Translations under genes and position numbers: made by a program
Notes under the pieces: generated by a model
The model's input: the letters and a program-made list of their open reading frames with translations, nothing else
What the model was told of the DNA's origin: nothing
Database searches by the model: none
In this document: in pieces, positions 20,779 through 28,285 of the stretch
How the letters are laid out: each line of letters begins with the position of its first letter
How positions within the stretch are numbered: the first letter of the stretch is position 1
From: Roseateles amylovorans
GTDB lineage: Bacteria > Pseudomonadota > Gammaproteobacteria > Burkholderiales > Burkholderiaceae_C
NCBI RefSeq assembly: GCF_025398155.2
Contig: NZ_CP104562.2
Span: 3,720,001 to 3,784,000, forward strand
Length of the DNA stretch: 64,000 bases
Direction: 5' to 3'

Positions 20779-21882
20779 TCAGAAGATCGAATCGCGATCG
20801 ATGCCCAGCCGCATCATGTTGCGCTTGAGCTTGGCCAAGGCCTCGATCTGGATCTGTCGGATGCGCTCCCGGGTCAGTCGAAGTCGAACGGCGAGAACGT
20901 CCAGGGTTTCCGGCTCCCGGTCCGCCAGGCCGTAGCGCCCGGCGAGTACTTCGCGCTCGCGTTCGCTGAGCGCGGCCAAGCCGTTCTTCAACAGATCCTC
21001 CAACTCATGGCTGAGCCGTTGGCCGACGGGATCCATGGCCTGCTCGTCGGCGACCAGATCCACCATCGACTCACCGCCCTCGCCATTGCGGTCGACCGGT
21101 GAATCCAGCGAACTGGGCAGTTCCGAATAGGCCAGCAGCTCCGCGATCTCTTCCACCGGCCGCCCCAGGGCCTGCGCCACATCCTCGGCTCGGACCTGAC
21201 CCTCGCCGCCACGCTCGGCGGCCAGGGCCTCCAGCGCGCGACGCGCCTTCAAGACCTGGTTGAGTTCGCGGACGATGTGGACGGGCAGCCGGACCAGGCG
21301 CGCCTGATGCATCAGCGCCCGCTCCACCGCCTGGCGGATCCACCAGCTGGCGTAGGTCGAGAAGCGAAAGCCGCGCTCGGGTTCGAATTTGCCGATGGCA
21401 TGCATCAGCCCGAGGTTGCCCTCTTCGATCAGGTCGCTCATCGGCAGACCGCGACCGAGATAGTTCTTGGCAATGCTCACCACCAGGCGGAGGTTGTGCT
21501 CGATCATGGCCTGGCGGGCCTCGAAGTCGCCGGCCCGGGCGCGGGTGGCGGTCTCGAATTCTTCCTGAGGGGTCAGCAGCGGGGTGCGCCGGATGTCGCG
21601 CAAGTAGGCCTGCAGCGCATTGCCGACATCGCCATCGGCCGGGGCCAGCAAGGCATTGCCGGCGGCCGTGTCACGTTTCGCGCCGTTGCTGCGCAGCGCC
21701 TGGGCCTCGTCGTCGACATCGGACCCGGTGACCGCCTCGGCATCCAGTTCGGTCTCTGCCGGCGCGGGCTCACCCGACAGCGAACGCGCCGCCAGGCCCG
21801 GTGGGATGACAAAACGACCGGGGCCGGGGTCCCGGCCATCGGGCAGGTCGTGCCCGTTCATCGAGGCGGCGCGTTGGTTCAT
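20779..21882 (-). CDS. rpoS: RNA polymerase sigma factor RpoS
   Basis: A 367-residue stationary-phase and general stress sigma factor. After a variable N-terminus of about 80 residues come region 1.2 (NALQAYLRDIRRTPLLT), region 2 with MIEHNLRLVVSIAKNYLGRGL, DLIEEGNLGLMHAI and the -10-recognition helix FSTYASWWIRQAVERA, region 3, and region 4 ending in LTRERIRQIQ. An AAGGAGG ribosome site lies upstream of the ATG. It follows nlpD by only 25 bp; in E. coli the main rpoS promoter lies inside nlpD, so control from within nlpD is likely. Confidence 0.96.
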   Translation of the reverse strand: MNQRAASMNGHDLPDGRDPGPGRFVIPPGLAARSLSGEPAPAETELDAEAVTGSDVDDEAQALRSNGAKRDTAAGNALLAPADGDVGNALQAYLRDIRRTPLLTPQEEFETATRARAGDFEARQAMIEHNLRLVVSIAKNYLGRGLPMSDLIEEGNLGLMHAIGKFEPERGFRFSTYASWWIRQAVERALMHQARLVRLPVHIVRELNQVLKARRALEALAAERGGEGQVRAEDVAQALGRPVEEIAELLAYSELPSSLDSPVDRNGEGGESMVDLVADEQAMDPVGQRLSHELEDLLKNGLAALSEREREVLAGRYGLADREPETLDVLAVRLRLTRERIRQIQIEALAKLKRNMMRLGIDRDSIF

Positions 21883-21907
21883 GTCGCGGCGCCTCCTTCA
21901 GCGCCTA

Positions 21908-22813
21908 CTAACGCGCGGGCAGCAGTTTCGCAGGGTCGATCGGCTTGCCCTGCTTCCGCACCTCAAAGTGCAGTTTGGTCTGATCCGCGTCGGTAGAACC
22001 CATCTCAGCAATCTTCTGGCCCTTGCGCACCACTTGGTCCTCCTTCACCAGGAGGGTCTGGTTATGCGCGTAAGCCGTCAGATAGTTCGTGCTGTGCTTG
22101 ATGATGATCATGTTGCCGTATCCGCGCAAGCCCGCACCCGCGTACATCACGCGGCCATCGGCCGCAGCAAACACCGGATCACCGGGCTTGCCCGAGAACG
22201 CCAGGCCTTTGTTACGGACTTCGTCGAAGCCCGCAATCACCGAACCGGACGCGGGCCAGCCCCAGGTGATGTCGTCGTCGTCACGCGGCAGGGCCGGCAC
22301 CGTGGCCGGCGCCGGGGTGCTGGCCGGGGCCGCCGTCACCGCGGGCGCGGAAGCGCCGCTGGCGGGCGTGCCCGAGGCGATGGGGGCCTTGCCATCCAGC
22401 GGACGGGCTTCGACCTTGGTCGAGGTCAGCGGACGTGTGGTGACCGCGGTGGGATCCACACCGGGCGGCACCACCCGCAACACCTGACCCACTTCGATGA
22501 GGTTGGGATTGTCCATCCCGTTCCAACGGGCGACATCCCGCCAGCTCTGGCCGTTGTCCAGGGCGATGCGGATGAGCGTGTCTCCTGGCTTGACGCTGTA
22601 GTAGCCGGGCTTGCCCGCATTCTCCGCGCCGGGCAGCGGCTTGGGCAGCTCAGCGGCGGGGCTGGGCGGCGGGGTCGTCGAAACGACGGGGGCCGGCCGG
22701 CCGCCGACGCTGCGTTCCTCGACCGGTGCGCGATGCGCCGGACCGGCGCAACCCACCAGGGCCATTGCCAGCACGGAAGACCAAAGCAGCGGAAGACGAA
22801 GAAGTTGTTGCAT
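21908..22813 (-). CDS. nlpD: NlpD-like LysM/M23 lipoprotein
   Basis: A 301-residue envelope protein. The lipoprotein signal ends in LVGC (Cys about 22). A LysM peptidoglycan-binding domain (about 65-113, YYSVKPGDTLIRIA) and a C-terminal LytM/M23 domain (about 185-300) follow, separated by an Ala/Pro/Thr linker. The M23 zinc ligands look degenerate: the first motif reads RNKGLAF instead of HxxxD, and YAHN replaces HxH. That fits NlpD as an activator of amidases such as AmiC rather than a peptidase. It is in the conserved pcm-nlpD-rpoS order. Confidence 0.93.
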   Translation of the reverse strand: MQQLLRLPLLWSSVLAMALVGCAGPAHRAPVEERSVGGRPAPVVSTTPPPSPAAELPKPLPGAENAGKPGYYSVKPGDTLIRIALDNGQSWRDVARWNGMDNPNLIEVGQVLRVVPPGVDPTAVTTRPLTSTKVEARPLDGKAPIASGTPASGASAPAVTAAPASTPAPATVPALPRDDDDITWGWPASGSVIAGFDEVRNKGLAFSGKPGDPVFAAADGRVMYAGAGLRGYGNMIIIKHSTNYLTAYAHNQTLLVKEDQVVRKGQKIAEMGSTDADQTKLHFEVRKQGKPIDPAKLLPAR

Positions 22814-22868
22814 GCGTTCGTGTTTGTCGTTGCGGAGCCATGTGCGCCTCGGTTGTCCCGAGCTGGCG

Positions 22869-23699
22869 CTACATGACGCCCGATTTTAGGGGCACGAAGA
22901 GGACCGCTTCATGCAGGCTGCGCACAAAACGCGAGCCTTGTGCGTCGCAAACATGATCGATCAACACCAGCACCTGACCGCGCCCGCTCGGGGCCGTCAT
23001 CGGTGCGACCAACCGGCCGCCTGGGGCGAGCTGATCGAGCCAGGCGGGTGGAATGTCATCGCCACCGGCGGCGGCGATGATGCTGTCGTAGGGCGCCGCT
23101 GCGGGATGGCCGAGCATGCCGTCGCCATACACCAGCCGGATCTGCGGATGACCGGCGAGATGGGTGCGGGCCTTGTCGTGCAACGGGCGCAGGCGTTCGA
23201 TCGACACCACCTGCCGCGCCACCTGCATCAGCAGCGCCGCCTGGTAGCCGCAGCCGGTGCCGATCTCCAGCACCTTGCCCAGATCGCCGCGCTGCTGCGC
23301 CCCCGGTGCGGCCAGCATCAGCGCCATCATCCGTCCTACCACCGACGGTTTGGAGATCGTCTGCCCGTGGCCGATCGGCAGGCTGGTGTCCTCATAGGCC
23401 TGGGTGGCCAGCGCCGTGTCCACGAAGGCATGCCGAGGCACGGTGGCCAGCGCCTGCAGCACCCGCTCGTCACTCAGACCGTCGCGGCGCAACCGCTGCA
23501 CCATGCGCTGACGCACGCCCACCGAGTCCAGACCGAGCCCGCTGGGCGGCACCTGGCGCGCCTTGATGGCCGCGGCCTGCTGCCAATGCCGCTGAGGCTT
23601 GAGCGGCTCGCGCGCATCGCTGGCCCCGGCGGCCTTTGGCGCGCCGAGCTGGTCCAACGAGAGCGGGAAGCGCTTGCCGCGCGGCGGCAGGTCGCTCAT
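22869..23699 (-). CDS. pcm: Protein-L-isoaspartate O-methyltransferase
   Basis: A 276-residue SAM-dependent enzyme that starts repair of isoaspartyl damage in aged proteins. It shows VPRHAFVD, the IGHGQTISKP substrate loop, the SAM motif VLEIGTGCGYQAALL, and YDSIIAAAGGDDIPPAWLDQL. About 65 residues of Ala/Pro/Arg-rich sequence precede the family domain, so it is longer than the roughly 210-residue E. coli enzyme. It overlaps surE by 4 bp. A second Pcm-like gene is at 41763-42416. Confidence 0.94.
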   Translation of the reverse strand: MSDLPPRGKRFPLSLDQLGAPKAAGASDAREPLKPQRHWQQAAAIKARQVPPSGLGLDSVGVRQRMVQRLRRDGLSDERVLQALATVPRHAFVDTALATQAYEDTSLPIGHGQTISKPSVVGRMMALMLAAPGAQQRGDLGKVLEIGTGCGYQAALLMQVARQVVSIERLRPLHDKARTHLAGHPQIRLVYGDGMLGHPAAAPYDSIIAAAGGDDIPPAWLDQLAPGGRLVAPMTAPSGRGQVLVLIDHVCDAQGSRFVRSLHEAVLFVPLKSGVM

Positions 23700-24451
23700 G
23701 TGCCGGCGTCGAGCTGGAGACGTTGGCGCCAGTTGCCGAGTGACGCATGCTCGGTCAGGTCGACCTGCAACGGCGTGATCGACACCATGCCGTTGGACGT
23801 GGCGTGGAAGTCCGTGCCCTCGCCGGCTTCGCGCGCATCCCCGGCAGGTCCGATCCAGTAGATCATGTCGCCGCGCGGGCTGCGCTGCTGGATGGTGGCT
23901 TCGCTGGCATGCCGTCGACCCAGCCGGGTCACGCGCCGAGGCAGCGAGGCAGCATCCGAGCGGTTCGGAATGTTGACGCTCAGCAGGAAGGATTGATCCA
24001 GTCCGCCGGCAATCACCTGCTGCACCAACTGACGCGCCATCGCGGCCGCCGCCTCCAGATGGGACCAGCCCTTTTCCACTTGCGAGAAGGCGATCGACGG
24101 GATGCCGAACAGATAGCCCTCGGTGGCGGCGGCCACGGTGCCGGAGTAGAGCGTGTCGTCGCCCATGTTGGCGCCGTTGTTGATGCCGGACAGCACCAGA
24201 TCGGGCCGGTAATCCAACAGGCCGGTCAGCGCCAGATGGACGCAGTCCGACGGCGTGCCGTTCACATACCTGAAGCCGTTGGCGGCGGTGTAGACCGACA
24301 GCGGTCGGCTCAGGGTGAGGGAGTTGGACGTGCCGCTGGCGTTCTGCTCGGGCGCGATCACTTCGATCTGGCCGAGCCCTTCGCAGGCGGCCACCAGGGC
24401 ATGCAGGCCGGGGGCCAGATAGCCGTCGTCATTGGCGATGAGTATGCGCAT
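23696..24451 (-). CDS. surE: 5'/3'-nucleotidase SurE
   Basis: A 251-residue metal-dependent survival phosphatase acting on nucleoside monophosphates. The N-terminal MRILIANDDG carries the metal aspartates (Asp8, Asp9); SGTSNSLTLSRPL and SGINNGANMGDDTLYSGTVA supply the remaining ligands. It is the first gene of surE-pcm-nlpD-rpoS-rlmD, all on one strand with tight spacing. It is divergent from the quinone oxidoreductase, with about 160 bp between starts. Confidence 0.96.
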   Translation of the reverse strand: MRILIANDDGYLAPGLHALVAACEGLGQIEVIAPEQNASGTSNSLTLSRPLSVYTAANGFRYVNGTPSDCVHLALTGLLDYRPDLVLSGINNGANMGDDTLYSGTVAAATEGYLFGIPSIAFSQVEKGWSHLEAAAAMARQLVQQVIAGGLDQSFLLSVNIPNRSDAASLPRRVTRLGRRHASEATIQQRSPRGDMIYWIGPAGDAREAGEGTDFHATSNGMVSITPLQVDLTEHASLGNWRQRLQLDAGT

Positions 24452-24609
24452 GAGGGCATTGTAGGCAGCACGTCACCTCAGCGACGCAGGGTCTCTCCCC
24501 GTCTGCCTATCATCCGCCCGACCGCATCGGGTCCCGACGCTGCTTCAGCGCCGGGGCACGCCGCCAACGGTCCGGATCCCTACCGACCCTTCCATCAAGG
24601 AGACTCCCC

Positions 24610-25587
24610 ATGAACGCCTGGCTGTGCGAGAACCCCACAGGGGTCGATGCGTTGCAATGGAAGGAACTGCCGACACCCACACCCGGCCCCGGTCAGTTGC
24701 GGGTGGCCATCCAGGCGGCCAGCCTCAATTTCCCGGACCTGCTGATCATCCAGAACAAATACCAGATGAAGCCGCCGCTGCCCTTCGTGCCGGGCACCGA
24801 GTTCGCCGGCATCGTCGAGGCGGTCGGCGACGGGGTGACGGGCTTCAAGGTGGGCGATTCAGTGGCGGCCTTTACCGGCACCGGGGGGTTTGCCACCCAC
24901 GCCTTGGTGCCGGCCGCACTGGCCCTGCCGCTGCCGGCGGGATTTCCGTTCGAGGACGCCTCGGCCTTCATCTGCACCTATGCGACCAGTCATCACGCAC
25001 TGATCGATCGAGCGGCCCTGCAGGCGGGCGAGACGGTGCTGGTGCTGGGTGCGGCAGGCGGCGTCGGCACGGCGGCAATCCAGGTCGCCAAGGCGGCTGG
25101 CGCACGGGTGATCGCAGCCGCCTCCACCGACGAGAAATGCGAGAAATGCCTGGCCCTGGGCGCCGACGCCACCATCAACTACACCACCACGCCGCTGCGC
25201 GATGCGCTCAAGACCCTGACCGAGGGCAAAGGTCCGGACGTGATCCTTGACCCTGTTGGCGGCGACATGGCGGAAGCCGCTTTCCGCTCCATCGCCTGGC
25301 GCGGACGCTACCTGGTCGTCGGCTTCGCGCAGGGCGGAATTCCGTCGCTGCCGCTGAACCTGACGCTGCTCAAGGGGGCCTCGCTGGTGGGGGTGTTCTG
25401 GGGGGAATTCGCCAAGCGGGAACCGCAGCGCAATGCCGCGATGATGGGCGCGTTGGCCCAGTGGTATGCCGCTGGCAAGATCAAGCCGGTCATCGATCAG
25501 GTGCTGCCGATGCAGGACCTGCCAAAGGCGTTTGCGCGGATGAGCTCCCGCCAGGTGGTGGGCAAACTGGTCGTGGTCAATTCCTGA
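24610..25587 (+). CDS. NADPH:quinone oxidoreductase family protein
   Basis: A 325-residue zinc-independent medium-chain dehydrogenase of the quinone oxidoreductase type. The N-terminal GroES-like domain has PFVPGTEFAGIVEAVGDGV; the Rossmann fold has VLVLGAAGGVGTAAIQVAK, and PDVILDPVGGD is typical. The structural-zinc cysteine cluster of alcohol dehydrogenases is missing, as expected. It would reduce quinones or other enones with NADPH. AAGGAG precedes the ATG. It is probably transcribed alone, with a response-regulator gene 79 bp downstream. Confidence 0.9.
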   Translation: MNAWLCENPTGVDALQWKELPTPTPGPGQLRVAIQAASLNFPDLLIIQNKYQMKPPLPFVPGTEFAGIVEAVGDGVTGFKVGDSVAAFTGTGGFATHALVPAALALPLPAGFPFEDASAFICTYATSHHALIDRAALQAGETVLVLGAAGGVGTAAIQVAKAAGARVIAAASTDEKCEKCLALGADATINYTTTPLRDALKTLTEGKGPDVILDPVGGDMAEAAFRSIAWRGRYLVVGFAQGGIPSLPLNLTLLKGASLVGVFWGEFAKREPQRNAAMMGALAQWYAAGKIKPVIDQVLPMQDLPKAFARMSSRQVVGKLVVVNS

Positions 25588-25666
25588 ACCGCCCACACCC
25601 TTCTTCGCGGGGCATGCAAGGTGACGGCCCTTTGCTAGGATGCAGAAGCTTTTGCTTCTCCACACC

Positions 25667-26410
25667 ATGGCCGTCAAAGTACTTATCGTCGAAGACAACC
25701 CGGTAGCCCGGAGCTTCCTGTGCCGGGTCGTGCGCGAGAGTTTCAGCGACGGCATGGAGATCACCGAAGCCGGCGACCTCGAAGGCGCACGTCGCCATTT
25801 GGCCAAGGTCGAGGCCGAAGGTGGGCCGGGAAGCGGCTTCAAGCTCATCCTGGTCGACCTGGAGCTGCCCGACGGCAACGGCATGGAGTTCCTGGGAGAG
25901 CTGGCCAACAAGCCGGCGGTCAAGATCGTCACCACGCTCTATTCGGATGACGATCACCTCTTCCCCGCCCTGCAACGCGGTGCGGACGGCTACCTGCTGA
26001 AGGAAGACCGATTTGAAGTGCTGGTGGAGGAGCTGCAGCGCATCGTGCGCGGCCAGCCGCCGCTGTCACCGGCGATCGCGCGGCGCTTGCTGTCGCACTT
26101 CCGACCCGGATCCAGCGGGGATTCCGGTCCGATGGGTCTGAATTCCGGCTTTGGCACCCTCACCTCCAGCGCCTCGCCCAGCACGCGGGGCGTCACGCTG
26201 GAGCCGCTGCCCGAATGGGAACGGCTGACCCCTCGCGAGAACGAGGTGCTGACCTACCTCAGCAAGGGCTTCACCATCAAGGAAATCGCCAACCTGATGG
26301 GCATCAAGTGGTTCACGGTGAACGACCACATCAAGTCGATCTACAAGAAGCTGAATGTCTCCAGCCGGGCCGAAGCGGCCGTGCTGGCGAGCAAACAGGG
26401 CCTTGTCTGA
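25667..26410 (+). CDS. NarL/LuxR-type response regulator
   Basis: A 247-residue two-domain regulator. The receiver domain (about 1-125) starts KVLIVEDNPVARSF, with the phosphorylated aspartate in LILVDLELPDG and the conserved lysine in YLLKED. A Ser/Gly linker leads to a C-terminal LuxR HTH (about 183-243) with LTPRENEVLTYLSKGFTIKE. No histidine kinase is adjacent, so its partner is unknown. An earlier in-frame ATG (25640) would add nine residues; 25667 puts the receiver at the very N-terminus. GAAGC and GCTTC can pair just upstream. Confidence 0.9.
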   Translation: MAVKVLIVEDNPVARSFLCRVVRESFSDGMEITEAGDLEGARRHLAKVEAEGGPGSGFKLILVDLELPDGNGMEFLGELANKPAVKIVTTLYSDDDHLFPALQRGADGYLLKEDRFEVLVEELQRIVRGQPPLSPAIARRLLSHFRPGSSGDSGPMGLNSGFGTLTSSASPSTRGVTLEPLPEWERLTPRENEVLTYLSKGFTIKEIANLMGIKWFTVNDHIKSIYKKLNVSSRAEAAVLASKQGLV

Positions 26411-26530
26411 GCCGCTGCGAAGCGCGCAAGCGTGTTCCGCCCACTGGCGGATGCGAATCTCAGCGCTGACGGTGCGGTGCTGACCCAAGGCCCCTGAGTC
26501 CTCGCGGGCCCGGGTCAGCTCGCCCGGCGA

Positions 26531-26686
26531 TCAACCCGGCTTGTTCTTCAGCTTGCCCTTGGGCATGACGGCGGTCATGGGAGCCACAGGGCGTGTGGAG
26601 ACCGAGGACGAGGTGCTTTCCTTGGAGCCAGTGTCCTTCTTCGGCTTCTTGTTGGCCTTGTCGTTGCGTTGTTCGCCTTTTGGCAT
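26531..26686 (-). CDS. Small basic protein, 51 residues
   Basis: A short open frame starting MPKGEQRNDKANKKPKKDTG and ending KGKLKNKPG. AGGA lies seven bases before the ATG, a normal ribosome site. It is rich in Lys, Asn, Ser and Thr, has no membrane segment, and the motif MPKG recurs near its C-terminus, so it begins and ends with the same basic element. It is likely disordered and could bind nucleic acid, but that is a guess. I have a weak memory of similar short proteins in Burkholderiales and no functional knowledge of them. Confidence 0.7.
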   Translation of the reverse strand: MPKGEQRNDKANKKPKKDTGSKESTSSSVSTRPVAPMTAVMPKGKLKNKPG

Positions 26687-26825
26687 GGGTCAGTCCTGGT
26701 TGAGGGTCAAAGTCAGGACGGCACTCTACTACCGCTTCAGGGCGCCGAACATCGGAAGCGATCACGGCGCGTCCAACGGCAGCGGCCGGCGCACGGTCGA
26801 GCGCCTCGCGGTCGACCATGGCGTC

Positions 26826-27665
26826 TTATCGGCCGTCATCGGAAAGGTGATCGGGAAGGTCATCGGGCGACGCAAACACGCGCTCGCGAAGCAGAGCATC
26901 CGTGGCCTGCGCATCAGAAAGGTCGAAGAACTCGGCCGGCGGCGGGTGCATCAGCGCGCGCGCATGGGCCTCGTCGCCGCCCATCCAAGCCATCCAATCC
27001 TGGGGCTCGATGTGGATCACGGCGCGCTTGTCCTGCGCCTGCGGGGGCAGCTTGGGGTCAGGTCGATGCAGACGCCGCAGCAGCGGATGGTCGTCGCAAT
27101 TGCAGGTCAGCAGGGTGTAGCTGGGAACGAGCTCGCCGGTGACCGGGTCGATCCATTCGTTCCAGAGGCCGGCCAGCATCCACGGCAGCCCGTCGGCACG
27201 ACGCAGTTGCCACCAGCGGTTGCGCCCTGTCTCCCAATTCGGCTCCTGGTACCAACTGGCCGGAATCAGGCACCGTCGCCCGCTGCGCCAGGCCTCCCGA
27301 AACGTCGGCAACGTGGCGACGGTTTCGGCGCGTGCGTTGTTGGTGCTGCGCGGGCGCGGGGCCGGCGTCTTCTTTCCGGGGACAGCCTTCGGCTGGACCA
27401 TGTCGCGTCGAGACGGCGCGCCCGGCCGGATCAAGCCCCATTGCCCCCATTCACCTTTCACCCCCAGACGGCCGCCCTGCACGACCGCGCGGAGAAAGAA
27501 GCCGGTATCGAAAGGCCCCACCGTCGGCTTGATCACTACCGGCGATGCGACGCGTCCAGCGCCGACCCGGTCATCCACCACTTCGGGCAGCCACAGCTTG
27601 CCGATGTGCCGGCGGACGTAGATCTCGAAGTCGTCCTTCGGGCTCATGTGGTACAGGTTGCACAT
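26826..27665 (-). CDS. SRAP-domain (YedK/HMCES-type) protein
   Basis: A 279-residue SOS-response-associated-peptidase (DUF159) protein. The family shields abasic sites in single-stranded DNA through a thiazolidine link to Cys2. The chosen ATG (27665) puts Cys directly after Met (MCNLYHMS); the open frame extends upstream, but Cys2 must be N-terminal. GQWGLIRPG, NNARAETV and RRCLIPASWYQEP correspond to the family's conserved blocks. The usual FYEW and HxRMP motifs are altered or split (LHRPDPKLP), as in the divergent MCNLY subgroup, so the Glu/His pair should be confirmed by alignment. Confidence 0.88.
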   Translation of the reverse strand: MCNLYHMSPKDDFEIYVRRHIGKLWLPEVVDDRVGAGRVASPVVIKPTVGPFDTGFFLRAVVQGGRLGVKGEWGQWGLIRPGAPSRRDMVQPKAVPGKKTPAPRPRSTNNARAETVATLPTFREAWRSGRRCLIPASWYQEPNWETGRNRWWQLRRADGLPWMLAGLWNEWIDPVTGELVPSYTLLTCNCDDHPLLRRLHRPDPKLPPQAQDKRAVIHIEPQDWMAWMGGDEAHARALMHPPPAEFFDLSDAQATDALLRERVFASPDDLPDHLSDDGR

Positions 27666-27780
27666 GAATCGATTGTGAGCCGCGGAAAGGCCACCAATCG
27701 CGCGCCAGTGCCGCGCATACCCGATTCCAGGGGCATCCGGGAGGGATGCTCGACTGGCCCAACGCTTCGCTGCTGACAAC

Positions 27781-27806
27781 GCGGCAATGCGGCAATGCGG
27801 CAATGC
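27781..27806. repeat. Octamer tandem array, 3 x GCGGCAAT
   Basis: Three exact 8-bp copies plus a trailing GC, between the SRAP gene and tRNA-His. Confidence 0.88.
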
Positions 27807-27894
27807 AGAACTTGACGGTCTGAGGATGAGGAGATGACGACCGCTCCAAAGCGCAGATCGTTGCCGGCAATGCGGTCCGTCTTGGCTGTCCCCG

Positions 27895-27930
27895 GTCCGT
27901 ATCCGTATCCGTATCCGTCCCCGTCCCCGT
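27895..27930. repeat. Hexamer tandem array (NNCCGT)
   Basis: Six consecutive hexamers: GTCCGT, three ATCCGT and two CCCCGT. The change from ATCCGT to CCCCGT inside the array suggests separate rounds of unit expansion. Confidence 0.88.
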
Positions 27931-27978
27931 CTCGACAGAGCGGCAGCGGCAATGGGTTCAAAGCGTCTCCCGACGCAC

Positions 27979-28018
27979 AAAGAAAAACGCCGACAAGACT
28001 TTCGTCTTGTCGGCGTTT
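27979..28018 (-). terminator. Rho-independent terminator of tRNA-His
   Basis: On the minus strand a perfect 15-bp stem (AAACGCCGACAAGAC, 27985-27999, with GTCTTGTCGGCGTTT, 28004-28018) with a GAAA tetraloop is followed by TTTTTCTTT. It begins about 10 bp after the tRNA 3' end. Confidence 0.92.
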
Positions 28019-28028
28019 CCTTATTCGG

Positions 28029-28105
28029 TGGGGTGGCTAATGGGACTCGAACCCACGACAACCAGAATCACAATCTGGGACTCTACCAACTGAGCTATAG
28101 CCACC
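28029..28105 (-). tRNA. tRNA-His (GTG)
   Basis: Read on the minus strand the gene starts GGTGGCTATAGCTCAG and ends in an encoded CCA. The anticodon loop TTGTGAT gives GTG. The acceptor carries the extra 5' G (G-1) opposite C73, diagnostic for tRNA-His, and the T-loop TTCGAGT is canonical. It closely resembles E. coli tRNA-His. It is flanked by its own promoter (28119-28147) and terminator (27979-28018). Confidence 0.98.
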
Positions 28106-28118
28106 GGAGAAGCCTTAG

Positions 28119-28147
28119 ATTATGGCCAACTTTCCTCTTGTTGGGAA
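28119..28147 (-). promoter_or_regulatory. Probable sigma-70 promoter of tRNA-His
   Basis: On the minus strand TTCCCA (28142-28147) and CATAAT (28119-28124) are separated by 17 bp, and the -10 ends 13 bp before the tRNA 5' end. The -35 is a weak match, but the -10 is good and the spacing ideal. Confidence 0.6.
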
Positions 28148-28285
28148 GTACTTTCTGAATCTTTTTTCATTCGCGGCATTCTCATCACCATGCCGCTTCT
28201 CAATGACCGGCCGACCCACCGCTTCAATGAAGCCGTGCGCGACCGATCAGGCCATTCAGCCAAGCGCCTCAGCGGCGCCTGGCCA

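Larger units (their letters stand above)
27666..28028. other. SRAP upstream gap with two short tandem arrays
   Basis: About 360 bp without a gene. It contains three exact GCGGCAAT units (27781-27804), a hexamer array of ATCCGT/CCCCGT type (27895-27930) and the tRNA-His terminator (27979-28018). Confidence 0.75.
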
